Shown: positions 34,803 to 44,203, counted from the stretch's first letter. The stretch: DNA of 64,000 nt from Galbibacter sp048266365 (GCF_048266365.1 NZ_JBLWZP010000005.1:62001-126000), one strand, 5' to 3'. Notes: generated by a model not told the origin, from the letters alone. Translations and numbers: made by a program.

Positions 34803-34890
34803 TCCCAAAGATAAGGTTAAGTAGTTATTTTTGCGTTAACAATCAGTTAAATTACATAAATTAACGTTGAACTGTATTTTGCCTATTCTA

Positions 34891-36789
34891 CTAGTACGCT
34901 CTGCCTTGTACACCTTCATAAAAATTCATAAACGCTCTATTTACGACCCTGTTGCCTCCTGTTGTTGGATAATCTCCAGTGAAATACCAGTCCCCTAGAT
35001 TTTTAGGACATGCAACGTGTAAGTTGTCGACAGTTTGATAAATGATTTTAACCGTTGCCTTCATTCCTTCTGGACATAAAAGCTCTGAAATTTTATCTGA
35101 AATCTCTTCATTAGTAAACGGCTCATAGAATTGTTGTACTGAATTCTTAACCTCTTCTGGTGCCATGTCTACTTGGGCTTTACATTCCTGGTAGATTTCT
35201 TCTACAATTGATTCGGTACCACGATCCTTGTGAAGGCTAAGTGTTGCTCTAAAGGCAATAAGGTCCTCCAATCGAGCCATATCGATACCATAACAGTCTG
35301 GATAGCGTATCTGAGGAGCAGATGAGACTACCACAATAGCTTTAGGATTAAGTCGATCTAGCATACGTAAAATACTTTTCTTAAGTGTAGTCCCTCTAAC
35401 GATACTATCATCGATGATCACCAAATTATCTGTAGGTTTTACAGATCCATAAGTGACATCATAAACGTGGGTAACCAAATCATCACGACTACTGTCTTCA
35501 GTGATAAAAGTACGGAGTTTAACGTCTTTAATAGCTACCTTTTCTACACGTGGTCTACTAGAGAGTATTTCATGAAGTCGTTCACTGGTCAATGAACTTC
35601 CTTCTTTTAATATAACTTCTTCTTTTCTTTTGTTCAAATAATCCTGTGCTTGTTTAAACATCCCAAAAAACGAAGTCTCAGCTGTATTTGGAATATAAGA
35701 GAAAACTGTATTCTCCATATCACCATCAATGGCCTTTAGTATTTTTGGAAATAACAAACGGCCAAGTTTTTTACGTTCCTGGTAGATTTCTGAATCACTC
35801 CCTCTTGAAAAATATATTCTTTCAAAAGAACAAGCCTTGCGCTCAAGTGGGTCAAGAATTCGTTTTGTCCTAACAGTTCCATTCTTTTTAATTATTATGG
35901 CTTTCCCAGGATCGAGTTCTTGGATATCCTCAAATTCAACATTAAATACGGTCTGAATCACTGGGCGTTCTGAAGCCACTACCACTACTTCATCATCTTG
36001 ATAGTAATAGGTCGGACGTATACCAGCTGGATCGCGAAGTACAAATGCATCACCATGTCCCAATAACCCAGCCATGGCATAACCACCGTCAAAGTTTTTG
36101 GCGGCTTTGCGAAGTATCTTTGCCACATTCAATCGATCTGCTATTATAGGTGAGGCTTCCATCTTATTATAGCCCTCCTTTTTAACTTCTTTATAGAGTT
36201 TGGCTACAGCATCATCCAAAAAGTGTCCAATCTTTTCCATAACAGTAACGGTGTCCGTCATCTCTTTAGGGTGCTGTCCTATACGAACCAAATTCGAAAA
36301 CAATTCATTGACATTGGTCATATTAAAATTTCCAGCAACAATTAAATTTCGATGCATCCAGTTGTTTTGTCTTAAAAATGGATGGACACTCTCAATACTG
36401 TTTTTTCCAAAAGTACCGTAACGTACGTGACCCAACATAAGCTCACCTACGTAAGGCATGTGTCGTTTTTGCAACTCAGTATCATTTTGATACTCGGGAT
36501 GCTCAGAAAGCTCCTGGTTGATTCGACTATTAATTTGAGTAAAAATGTCCTGTATGGGTTGCGCCTGATTGGATCGTATGCGGCTCATATAGCGTTCGCC
36601 AGGTTGCATATTCAATTTAATGCTAGCAAATCCAGCACCATCTTGCCCCCTATTGTGCTGCTTTTCCATCATCAAGTACATTTTGTTTATTCCGTAAAAT
36701 GTACTCCCATATTTATCCTTGTAGTAATCCAAGGGTTTTAACAGTCTAACTAAGGCAATCCCGCATTCGTGTTTTATAGCGTCACTCAT
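34891..36789 (-). CDS. Amidophosphoribosyltransferase-like protein, long form
   Basis: 632 residues, clearly longer than typical PurF (about 470-510). The class II glutaminase nucleophile is Cys9 (MSDAIKHECGIALVRL), preceded by a short propeptide. The PRPP-binding loop is VIIDDSIVRGTTLKKSI (about residue 455). Between the two domains there are extra stretches, for example QAQDYLNKRKEEVILKEG, and the N-terminal domain has insertions. By family it converts PRPP and glutamine to phosphoribosylamine. Flavobacteria often carry this long form besides a shorter PurF in the purine operon, so its exact role is uncertain. Confidence 0.85.
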   Translation of the reverse strand: MSDAIKHECGIALVRLLKPLDYYKDKYGSTFYGINKMYLMMEKQHNRGQDGAGFASIKLNMQPGERYMSRIRSNQAQPIQDIFTQINSRINQELSEHPEYQNDTELQKRHMPYVGELMLGHVRYGTFGKNSIESVHPFLRQNNWMHRNLIVAGNFNMTNVNELFSNLVRIGQHPKEMTDTVTVMEKIGHFLDDAVAKLYKEVKKEGYNKMEASPIIADRLNVAKILRKAAKNFDGGYAMAGLLGHGDAFVLRDPAGIRPTYYYQDDEVVVVASERPVIQTVFNVEFEDIQELDPGKAIIIKKNGTVRTKRILDPLERKACSFERIYFSRGSDSEIYQERKKLGRLLFPKILKAIDGDMENTVFSYIPNTAETSFFGMFKQAQDYLNKRKEEVILKEGSSLTSERLHEILSSRPRVEKVAIKDVKLRTFITEDSSRDDLVTHVYDVTYGSVKPTDNLVIIDDSIVRGTTLKKSILRMLDRLNPKAIVVVSSAPQIRYPDCYGIDMARLEDLIAFRATLSLHKDRGTESIVEEIYQECKAQVDMAPEEVKNSVQQFYEPFTNEEISDKISELLCPEGMKATVKIIYQTVDNLHVACPKNLGDWYFTGDYPTTGGNRVVNRAFMNFYEGVQGRAY

Positions 36790-36802
36790 GAATTATGTAA
36801 AT

Positions 36803-36826
36803 AAAAAGCCCCGATACTATCAGGGC
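36803..36826 (-). terminator. Terminator between the PfkB kinase and the long PurF-like gene
   Basis: On the minus strand GCCC-T-GAT / ATC-GGGGC is followed by TTTTTA, starting 10 nt after the kinase stop. The stem has a one-base bulge. It separates the kinase from the next gene, though some read-through is possible. Confidence 0.6.
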
Positions 36827-36835
36827 ACATTTGTT

Positions 36836-37765
36836 TTATTTTGAAAGTTCTATGTCGAACTGTGTTAGTTTCTTAAATTGTTCCAATCTTCTATAGATGC
36901 TCATAGTCTCCAAATTCTGAAGCCTTTCAGTTCCAAATTTTTCAACACAAAACGATGCCAGGTTCGATCCTTGAATTACGGCATTTTTCATGTTCTTAAA
37001 ACTGTAGTCTTGAGTTTGTGTTAAATATCCTGTGAATCCACCTGCAAAGGTGTCTCCTGCTCCTGTCGGATCAAAGACCTCTTTTAGAGGCAAGGCTGGA
37101 GCAAAGAATACTTCTTCATTTTGAAATAACAAAGCACCGTGCTCACCTTTCTTTATCACGATATATTGTGGACCCATCGCATGTATTTTAGCTGCTGCTT
37201 TCACCAATGAATACTCACCAGAAAGTTGTCTTGCCTCTTCGTCGTTAATCGTAATCACATCCACCTTAGCAATTACCTCTAACAACTCATCTAAAGTATT
37301 ATCCATCCAAAAGTTCATCGTATCCAAAACGATTAATTTTGGCCTTTGCTTCATCTGTGAAATAACACTTAATTGGACGGAAGGATTTAAATTTCCTAAC
37401 ATTAATACTTCCGCATTCTTATAATCTTCAGGAACAACAGGATTAAAATCAGCTAATACGTTTAATTGGGTTTCAAGGGTGTCTCTAGAATTTAGATCGT
37501 TGTGATATTTCCCTTTCCAAAAGAAGGTTTTACCGCCTTGAACGATAGTAATAGCACTAATATCTACTCCATTGTCACTTAGTAGGTCCAAGTACTCCTG
37601 CGGGAAATCCTCCCCTACAACAGAGACTATGGCGCTTTCAACGTTGAACTTCGAGGCTGCAAGGGCTATAAAAGGAGCAGCGCCGCCTAGGATCTTATCT
37701 GTTTTACCAAAAGGAGTTTCAATAGCATCAAAGGCTACACTTCCTACAATTAACAATCTTCCCAT
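36836..37765 (-). CDS. PfkB-family carbohydrate/nucleoside kinase
   Basis: 309 residues. N-terminal signature (GRLLIVGSVAFDAIETPFG, then LGGAAPFIALAASKF) and the C-terminal PfkB motif FDPTGAGDTFAGGFTGYL, with the catalytic Asp and the anion hole. No feature distinguishes ribokinase, adenosine kinase or sugar kinase. A -7 box TATATTTG (about 37775-37782) lies before its start, so it can be transcribed apart from the START gene. Confidence 0.88.
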   Translation of the reverse strand: MGRLLIVGSVAFDAIETPFGKTDKILGGAAPFIALAASKFNVESAIVSVVGEDFPQEYLDLLSDNGVDISAITIVQGGKTFFWKGKYHNDLNSRDTLETQLNVLADFNPVVPEDYKNAEVLMLGNLNPSVQLSVISQMKQRPKLIVLDTMNFWMDNTLDELLEVIAKVDVITINDEEARQLSGEYSLVKAAAKIHAMGPQYIVIKKGEHGALLFQNEEVFFAPALPLKEVFDPTGAGDTFAGGFTGYLTQTQDYSFKNMKNAVIQGSNLASFCVEKFGTERLQNLETMSIYRRLEQFKKLTQFDIELSK

Positions 37766-37789
37766 TCAAAATTTTTTGCAAATATACAT

Positions 37790-38386
37790 TTAGTTTTCCA
37801 GTATTTCTTTGAGATTTTCAAAAGAATGGTATGGAAAAGTCACCAAAATACTGTTCACAATCCATGCTGGTAAAACACCATTTGGGTCGCCATACATTTG
37901 TTGAATGATTAAGACTGAATCCTCATCTAATTCCTGAACCCGCCAATATCCTTTGAATAAATCCATCCGAATCACATTTTTTTCAACCTTATGAACCAAA
38001 CTATCCTCCACACTAATATCGATCTGATAAGACTTATTGCTTAGCTTTTTAAGTTTAATCCTTGAGACATTGTCGCGATCGTTCAATGGCCAAGGAAAAT
38101 CGTTTCGCATCCAAACAATAAACTCGTTGTCGGAGATTTTTTCTAATTGTTTACTCTCGGGGGTTTTATACGTCCAGTTATTTAGGCTATCTCCATTTGT
38201 GAGTACCGATATAGCCTCATCAACGGTAGTCTCAGCTATTAACACAGCTTTGTATTCATTGATTCTGGTAGAATCCAATTTACGGGTATACACTTGAATA
38301 TCTCCATCATCCTTTTTTAGCTCCCATTGTTGTGAATACATAGCAAAAAGGGGGATATTCAAAATCAACAGCAACCATATTCTCAT
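37790..38386 (-). CDS. START-domain protein with signal peptide
   Basis: 198 residues. A signal peptide (LLLILNIPLFAMYSQQ) is followed by a START/SRPBCC-like helix-grip domain (DIQVYTRKLDSTRINEYKA, then NDFPWPLNDRDNVSRIKL and PAWIVNSILVTFPYHSF). The family binds lipids or other hydrophobic ligands; the protein would sit in the periplasm. The ligand is unknown. It ends 24 nt upstream of the PfkB kinase gene. Confidence 0.8.
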   Translation of the reverse strand: MRIWLLLILNIPLFAMYSQQWELKKDDGDIQVYTRKLDSTRINEYKAVLIAETTVDEAISVLTNGDSLNNWTYKTPESKQLEKISDNEFIVWMRNDFPWPLNDRDNVSRIKLKKLSNKSYQIDISVEDSLVHKVEKNVIRMDLFKGYWRVQELDEDSVLIIQQMYGDPNGVLPAWIVNSILVTFPYHSFENLKEILEN

Positions 38387-38622
38387 AATGTAGTATCCTA
38401 CAAGCCTCTAGGAGCTGCTCTATCATTCACTCCTGAAAAACAGGCATTCCAAACGATGTCCATACAGTCCAATACGCTAATTACTAGGGTGCAGATTTAC
38501 GAAAGTCTTATCAATTATACAAATTAATATCCTAGATTTGAGTTTGGTATGGCAGATCCTATGCTTAATCGTTTCGATTTATAAGGAACATCTTAATATG
38601 ACGAGAACAACTTGGTTCTTTA

Positions 38623-39096
38623 TTAATTCTTGGAAAATTCAAATCCGCGATCTATAGGTAAATTTTTTAGTTTAGATGATTCCACAGCTAAAAAATCACA
38701 GCGCTCATTTTGAGGATGATTATTATGACCCTTCACCCATTGTAGCACAACCTGGTGTTTTCTGTACTGCTCCAAAAACAACTTCCACAAATCGGGGTTT
38801 TTCTTATCCTTAAAACCAGTCTTCTCCCAATTAAACACCCATCGCTTTTCAACGGCATCCACTACATATTTTGAATCTGAAAAAATCTTAACCTTCAGAC
38901 CCTCTTTTTTAAGCTTGCGTAAACCTTCAATTGCAGCCATCAGCTCCATACGGTTATTGGTTGTTTTTTGAAATCCTTGAGAAAACTCCTTTTTATACGG
39001 TTTTCCAACCCATTCCATTACAATGCCATAACCTCCTGGACCTGGATTACCTCTGGAGGATCCATCGGTATATATATAAACGTCAAATTTTTCCAT
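38623..39096 (-). CDS. rnhA: Ribonuclease HI
   Basis: 157 residues, typical bacterial length. Catalytic residues in order: Asp in YTDGSSRGNPGPGGYG, Glu in NNRMELMAAIEGL, Asp in IFSDSKYVVDAV, and the last Asp in GHNNHPQNERCDFLA. The basic handle region (WNWEKTGFKDK type, here VFNWEKTGFKDKKNPDLW) is present. It removes RNA from RNA-DNA hybrids. Its start overlaps the purN end by 14 nt. Confidence 0.96.
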   Translation of the reverse strand: MEKFDVYIYTDGSSRGNPGPGGYGIVMEWVGKPYKKEFSQGFQKTTNNRMELMAAIEGLRKLKKEGLKVKIFSDSKYVVDAVEKRWVFNWEKTGFKDKKNPDLWKLFLEQYRKHQVVLQWVKGHNNHPQNERCDFLAVESSKLKNLPIDRGFEFSKN

Positions 39097-39652
39097 TCAA
39101 TAATTTTTCAATGACTTTAGGGAAGTGCTCGTATTCCAGAGCGTGCACTTTTTCAGCTATTTGTTCTGCACTATCGCTATCCAAAACAGCTGTTTTTGCT
39201 TGAAATATCATGTTACCTTTATCATAGTTTTCATTGACAAAATGAATACTAATTCCTGATTCCGCCTCGTTATTTTCTTTAACCGCCCTATGGACATTCA
39301 TCCCAAACATACCTTTTCCTCCATACTTTGGCAACAAGGCAGGGTGAATATTTATAATTTTATTTTCAAAAGCATCTACCAAATCGGTAGGAACCTTCCA
39401 TAAAAAACCAGCTAAAACTATTAAATCTGGATCCAAAGCCTTGAAAAGCTCGACGATTTGTCCTCCTAAAAGTGCCTTTTTGTTAAAATAATAAGCAGAA
39501 ATTCCCAATTTTGAAGCTCTATCTAGCACCATTGCATCCTTTTTATTAGAAAAAATTGCCTTGACCTGAATATTTTTATTACTTTCAAAATGTCGAACGA
39601 TATTTTCGGCGTTCGAACCCGAACCAGAAGCCATTATAATAATGCTTTTCAT
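39083..39652 (-). CDS. purN: Phosphoribosylglycinamide formyltransferase
   Basis: 189 residues. The N-terminal phosphate loop IIMASGSGSNAENIVRHF and the catalytic segment INIHPALLPKYGGKGMFG, with the Asn-His pair, are intact. The Asp-containing ISIHFVNENYDKGNMIF completes the active site. It formylates glycinamide ribotide with 10-formyl-THF in purine synthesis. It overlaps rnhA by 14 nt and is divergent from acpP. Confidence 0.95.
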   Translation of the reverse strand: MKSIIIMASGSGSNAENIVRHFESNKNIQVKAIFSNKKDAMVLDRASKLGISAYYFNKKALLGGQIVELFKALDPDLIVLAGFLWKVPTDLVDAFENKIINIHPALLPKYGGKGMFGMNVHRAVKENNEAESGISIHFVNENYDKGNMIFQAKTAVLDSDSAEQIAEKVHALEYEHFPKVIEKLLNGKI

Positions 39653-39793
39653 AGGTTGTAAAGATTTAATTTATAGGCAAAAAAAAGAATAATATTTAAG
39701 AAAGTGAAGCCAAAAATTAAATAGTTGAACGAAAAATTATTAACTTTAAAAGCACATTTTAGCTGCAAAACGTTTTTTTAAAGCAAAGTTTTA

Positions 39794-39801
39794 TATTTTT
39801 G
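39794..39801 (+). promoter_or_regulatory. -7 promoter box for acpP
   Basis: TATTTTTG fits TAnnTTTG, 30 nt before the acpP start. No clear TTG at 18-19 nt upstream; the region there is T-rich (CGTTTTTTT). Confidence 0.5.
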
Positions 39802-39831
39802 CCATCAATTAAATTTTAAAATAAAAAAATT

Positions 39832-40065
39832 ATGTCAGACATTGCATCAAGAGTAAAAGCGATTATCGTAGACAAATTAGGTGTAGATGAAAACGAGGTA
39901 GTTCCAGAAGCAAGCTTCACTAACGATCTAGGCGCGGACTCATTAGACACTGTGGAATTGATAATGGAATTCGAAAAAGAATTTGATATCCAAATTCCAG
40001 ATGATCAAGCTGAAAACATTGCTACTGTTGGTCAAGCAGTTAAGTACATTGAAGAAGCAAAATAA
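39832..40065 (+). CDS. acpP: Acyl carrier protein
   Basis: 77 residues. The phosphopantetheine serine is in the DSL motif LGADSLDTVELIMEFEKEF, as in all AcpP. Strongly acidic, four-helix pattern. It carries growing acyl chains in fatty-acid synthesis. It is followed by fabF, with an intrinsic terminator-like hairpin between them. Confidence 0.98.
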   Translation: MSDIASRVKAIIVDKLGVDENEVVPEASFTNDLGADSLDTVELIMEFEKEFDIQIPDDQAENIATVGQAVKYIEEAK

Positions 40066-40090
40066 ACGTTTTTAAGAAAGATAGACCAAG

Positions 40091-40128
40091 AATTTATTCA
40101 TGCTCGAAAGGCGTGAATAAATTTTTTT
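40091..40128 (+). terminator. Terminator/attenuator between acpP and fabF
   Basis: A 13-bp stem AATTTATTCATGC / GCGTGAATAAATT (one G-U) with loop TCGAAAG, followed by seven T, 26 nt after the acpP stop. It is a good intrinsic terminator inside a conserved gene pair, so partial read-through would give more acpP than fabF mRNA. Confidence 0.75.
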
Positions 40129-40162
40129 GGTAGTTTATTAGTTGTCAGAATAAAAGATATTC

Positions 40163-41416
40163 ATGATGAAATTAAAGCGAGTTGTAGTTACAGGACTGGG
40201 AGCACTTACGCCCATAGGAAATACCGTAGAAGAATACTGGAATGGCCTAGTAAATGGTGCGAGTGGAGCTGCTATGATCACCCATTTTGATCCCTCTAAA
40301 TTTAAAACTCAATTCGCCTGTGAAGTGAAGAATTTCGATCCAACAGACTTTATTGATCGAAAAGAGGCACGTCGAATGGATCCATTTGCACAATATGCAA
40401 TGGTAACAGCAGACGAGGCTCTTAAAGATTCAGGTCTAGATGTCGAAAAGGTTAATAAATTAAGAGTAGGAGTAATTTGGGGAGCTGGAATCGGGGGATT
40501 GAAAACCTTCCAAGAGGAAGTAACAAACTTCGCCCTTGGTGATGGAAGTCCTAGATTCAATCCTTTTTTTATTCCAAAGATGATCGCGGACATAGCACCA
40601 GGTCTTATTTCCATAAAACATGGTTTTATGGGACCAAACTATACCACAGTTTCTGCTTGTGCTTCTTCAGCCAATGCAATAATCGATGCTTTAAACAACA
40701 TTCGATTAGGTAATGCTGATATAATTATCACAGGTGGATCGGAGGCAGCAGTCACCGAAGCGGGAATGGGAGGTTTCAATGCCATGCATGCTATGAGCAC
40801 CCGAAATGATGATCCAAAAACAGCCTCTAGGCCATTTGATGCCAATAGAGATGGTTTTGTTTTAGGTGAAGGCTCAGGAGCTTTGGTATTAGAGGAGTAT
40901 GAACATGCAGTTGCCCGAGGCGCTAAGATATATGCAGAAGTAATTGGAGGCGGATTGTCTTCAGATGCTTATCATATGACGGCTCCACACCCAGAAGGAA
41001 TTGGAGTTGTAGCAGTGATGCAAAATTGTTTGCGCAATGCTGGACTGAAACCAGAGGATGTGGACGCGATTAACACACATGGTACTTCAACACCCCTAGG
41101 AGATGTTGCAGAACTAAAAGCTATTGGTAAAGTATTTGGCGATTGCGCCAAAGACATAAACATCAACTCTACCAAATCCATGACCGGTCACCTTTTAGGT
41201 GCGGCAGGTGCAGTAGAAGCCATCGCTTCTATACTTGCTATGGAAAATGGAATTGTCCCACCAACCATCAACCATTCAACAGTTGATGAGAACATTGATC
41301 CAGCACTTAACTTGACCTTAAACAAGGCTCAAAAGAGAACAGTTAACGTGGCTATGAGTAATACATTCGGGTTTGGAGGTCACAATGCCTGTGTGGTGTT
41401 TAAAAAGCTAGATTAG
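40163..41416 (+). CDS. fabF: 3-oxoacyl-ACP synthase II
   Basis: 417 residues. The catalytic triad Cys-His-His is intact: VSACASSANAIID, INTHGTSTPLGDV and STKSMTGHLLGAAGA. The C-terminus has the GFGGHN motif. It elongates acyl-ACP with malonyl-ACP. It follows acpP and precedes rnc by 15 nt. Confidence 0.97.
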   Translation: MMKLKRVVVTGLGALTPIGNTVEEYWNGLVNGASGAAMITHFDPSKFKTQFACEVKNFDPTDFIDRKEARRMDPFAQYAMVTADEALKDSGLDVEKVNKLRVGVIWGAGIGGLKTFQEEVTNFALGDGSPRFNPFFIPKMIADIAPGLISIKHGFMGPNYTTVSACASSANAIIDALNNIRLGNADIIITGGSEAAVTEAGMGGFNAMHAMSTRNDDPKTASRPFDANRDGFVLGEGSGALVLEEYEHAVARGAKIYAEVIGGGLSSDAYHMTAPHPEGIGVVAVMQNCLRNAGLKPEDVDAINTHGTSTPLGDVAELKAIGKVFGDCAKDININSTKSMTGHLLGAAGAVEAIASILAMENGIVPPTINHSTVDENIDPALNLTLNKAQKRTVNVAMSNTFGFGGHNACVVFKKLD

Positions 41417-41431
41417 ATTTAAACTAAGTGA

Positions 41432-42172
41432 ATGAAGTTCATTCGAAAAATATTAAATTCCCGCTCTAAAGAAGACGGGGATTTTTTTTTAGAAATCTGG
41501 CAGATACTGGGATTTAAACCTAAAAATTTAGAGCTTTATCGTAAGGCTTTCACACATCGCTCAGTAAATTTAAAGGATCCAAAAGGATTGCCTTTAAATT
41601 ATGAACGACTAGAATTTTTAGGTGACACAGTTCTAGGCTCTATTATTTCTCATTACTTATATGAACAGGTTCCAACAGGTGACGAAGGTTATCTCACTAA
41701 AATGAGATCTAAAATTGTCAGTAGGGAGCACTTAAATGAACTCGGAAGGGACTTGGAGTTGATCAAATTTGTCAACAGTAGAATCCCAAATGAACATTTT
41801 GGAGACAATATTCACGGTAATGTTTTCGAAGCCTTAATCGGCGCCATATTTTTAGACAAAGGATATTATTCGTGCGAACAATTCATACGCCAAAGACTCA
41901 TAAAACCTTATGTAGATATCGAGAACCTAGAGGGTAAGATTATCAGTTATAAAAGTTTAATAATTGAGTGGTGTCAAAAAGAAAAAAAGGAATTTTTATT
42001 TGACACCTATGAGGATGATGGAAATGATGATTTAAAACATTTTGCAGTAAAATTGTACATCAATAAAAAATTGGTAGCTAAAGCTCGAGCAACTTCAAAG
42101 AAAAAAGCAGAGGAATCCGCCTCGAAAAGAGCCTATTATGCATTGCAAGATAAAATTGATGAACTACTATAA
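41432..42172 (+). CDS. rnc: Ribonuclease III
   Basis: 246 residues. The RNase III signature YERLEFLGDTVLGSI carries catalytic Glu and Asp, and the second acidic pair is in NVFEALIGAIFLDKGY. A C-terminal double-stranded RNA-binding domain (about 170-240, ending KKKAEESASKRAYYAL) is present. It cuts dsRNA in rRNA processing. The acpP-fabF-rnc order is common in bacteria. Confidence 0.97.
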   Translation: MKFIRKILNSRSKEDGDFFLEIWQILGFKPKNLELYRKAFTHRSVNLKDPKGLPLNYERLEFLGDTVLGSIISHYLYEQVPTGDEGYLTKMRSKIVSREHLNELGRDLELIKFVNSRIPNEHFGDNIHGNVFEALIGAIFLDKGYYSCEQFIRQRLIKPYVDIENLEGKIISYKSLIIEWCQKEKKEFLFDTYEDDGNDDLKHFAVKLYINKKLVAKARATSKKKAEESASKRAYYALQDKIDELL

Positions 42173-42275
42173 TGTATACTACATCGTTTTCGTATTAAAA
42201 TCAATAGAATCAGTCATCTAAAAGTTGCTAAGTCATAGTTATAATCATATATTTACATTCCTGTGTACATATGAT

Positions 42276-42755
42276 ATGGCAGTCTATAAACTATTAGATG
42301 AAGATTTTGAACACGCTTACACCTTGATCGCTATACACGCGTCTTTAGAGGATTACAGGGTAGCTTATTTAATGAATTCAGTTTTCAATTTAAGACTAAA
42401 GAGAATGGATAGCCAGGACGTGGTATCCTATAATTCAAGCGTAACTGCTTTTGAATGGTTTGATGAAATTAATCAAGTTTTCTGGGGATTGTTAAAAAAC
42501 AAAACCATGGTGGAAACAGAAATATCAAGTTCTGGACTGTTCGAAAATAATGAGGCCATGCGTACTGAGTATGTAGTACCAGAATATAGTCGAGCTGATT
42601 ATTTGTTAAAAATAGATGACCAGCAAGGTGGGTATAATGCCACAGAGGAAGTAGTGCGTGAGTTGAAAAAAATAACAGGTATTATAACTACCTATACGAT
42701 TGATGTACAAGAATTAAAATCAAAAAATAATTTAATTTTTCTTACGAATGCCTAA
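42276..42755 (+). CDS. IPExxxVDY family protein
   Basis: 159 residues from ATG 42276; an in-frame upstream start at 42225 would add 17 residues of poor composition. The name-giving region reads VPEYSRADYLLKID at about residues 109-122. The protein is small, without signal or membrane parts. The family is restricted to Flavobacteriia and relatives, usually between rnc and pyk, and has no known function. It overlaps pyk by 8 nt, so translation is probably coupled. Confidence 0.8.
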   Translation: MAVYKLLDEDFEHAYTLIAIHASLEDYRVAYLMNSVFNLRLKRMDSQDVVSYNSSVTAFEWFDEINQVFWGLLKNKTMVETEISSSGLFENNEAMRTEYVVPEYSRADYLLKIDDQQGGYNATEEVVRELKKITGIITTYTIDVQELKSKNNLIFLTNA

Positions 42756-44175
42756 CAGGAAAAAGACAAAGATTGTTGCAACGCTCGGACCAGCAACAAG
42801 TACCAAAGAGGTCATAAAACAGATGATTGAAGCGGGCGTGAATGTATTTAGAATAAATTTTTCACACGCTGACTATGATGATGTAAAGGAGCGGATTCAA
42901 ATGATCCGATCACTCAACAAAGAATTCAATTACAACACTGCAATTCTGGCTGACTTACAAGGACCTAAACTTCGTGTAGGGGTTATGAAGGAAGATGTTA
43001 TTGTTAGCAATGGAGACGAGATTACCTTTGTCACCGGAGAACCTTTTGAGGGAGATCTTGAAAAAGTCTACATGAACTACAAAGAGTTTCCAAGAGATGT
43101 AAATCCAGGTGAGCGTATTTTACTAGATGATGGAAAGCTGATCTTTGAGGTCGTTTCTACAAATAAAAAAACAGAAGTTAAGGCGAAAGTACTTCAAGGA
43201 GGACCTTTGAAATCTAAAAAAGGTGTTAACCTTCCTAACACAAATATCTCTTTGCCTGCACTAACTAAAAAAGATATTGCTGATGCAATTTTTGCGATTG
43301 AGCAAGAAGTGGATTGGATGGCACTATCATTTGTTCGCCACAGCGAAGATTTGATGGATCTTCAAAATCTAATTGCCGAACATTCAAAATACAAAATTCC
43401 AATCGTTGCCAAAATTGAGAAACCAGAGGCGGTAGAAAATATCGACAAGATCGTTGCACACTGTGACGGGCTTATGGTAGCTCGTGGTGATTTGGGAGTT
43501 GAAATTCCAGCACAAGAGGTTCCACTTGTACAAAAGCAATTAGTACTTAGAGCTAAAAAAGCAAGAATTCCTGTTATTATTGCTACCCAGATGATGGAGA
43601 CAATGATCTCGAGTTTGACTCCGACTAGAGCTGAAGTCAATGACGTGGCAAACTCTGTTATGGATGGTGCTGATGCAGTAATGCTTTCTGGTGAAACTTC
43701 TGTAGGCGCTTATCCGGTACAAGTTATTGAGAAGATGACGAGCATTATCAACAGTGTAGAGCACTCGCATCTCATTAAAGTTCCACAAGAACCGCCTCAT
43801 ATCAAAACCAAAAGATATATTACAAAATCTGTTTGTTTTCACGCAGCGACCATGGCCAATGAAATCAATGCGAAGGTAATTACAACACTAACCAATAGTG
43901 GGTATACAGCATTTCAAATTTCTGCATGGCGTCCAAAGGCACATATCTTAGTTTTCACCTCCAATGATAGAATAATGACACAGTTAAGTCTTCTCTGGGG
44001 TGTTAAAACATTTCATTACGATCGCTTTGTAAGTACCGATCAAACCATTGATGATGTTACTGAAATGGCTTGTGAAAAAGGATTCTTAGACAAAGGAGAT
44101 ATGATGATAAGCCTTGCAGCAATGCCAATACAACAAAAAGGAATGGTTAATACATTAAGGGTAACCGAAATCTAA
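42748..44175 (+). CDS. pyk: Pyruvate kinase
   Basis: 475 residues. N-terminal KTKIVATLGPATSTKEV, the active-site region VDWMALSFVRHSEDL, the lysine in VAKIEKPEAVENI, and MVARGDLGVEIP are all intact, with a normal C-terminal allosteric domain. It makes pyruvate and ATP from phosphoenolpyruvate. It follows the IPExxxVDY gene with an 8-nt overlap and ends at a good terminator. Confidence 0.97.
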   Translation: MPNRKKTKIVATLGPATSTKEVIKQMIEAGVNVFRINFSHADYDDVKERIQMIRSLNKEFNYNTAILADLQGPKLRVGVMKEDVIVSNGDEITFVTGEPFEGDLEKVYMNYKEFPRDVNPGERILLDDGKLIFEVVSTNKKTEVKAKVLQGGPLKSKKGVNLPNTNISLPALTKKDIADAIFAIEQEVDWMALSFVRHSEDLMDLQNLIAEHSKYKIPIVAKIEKPEAVENIDKIVAHCDGLMVARGDLGVEIPAQEVPLVQKQLVLRAKKARIPVIIATQMMETMISSLTPTRAEVNDVANSVMDGADAVMLSGETSVGAYPVQVIEKMTSIINSVEHSHLIKVPQEPPHIKTKRYITKSVCFHAATMANEINAKVITTLTNSGYTAFQISAWRPKAHILVFTSNDRIMTQLSLLWGVKTFHYDRFVSTDQTIDDVTEMACEKGFLDKGDMMISLAAMPIQQKGMVNTLRVTEI

Positions 44176-44203
44176 TCACAATCCTTGACAAATCAATAAA
44201 GAC

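Noticed and set aside
34310..34803. CRISPR array, or insertion sequence ends, as the explanation of the three repeats
   Set aside because: Only three copies, spacers of about 130 nt, and each copy carries a promoter box and terminator. There is no transposase or target duplication.
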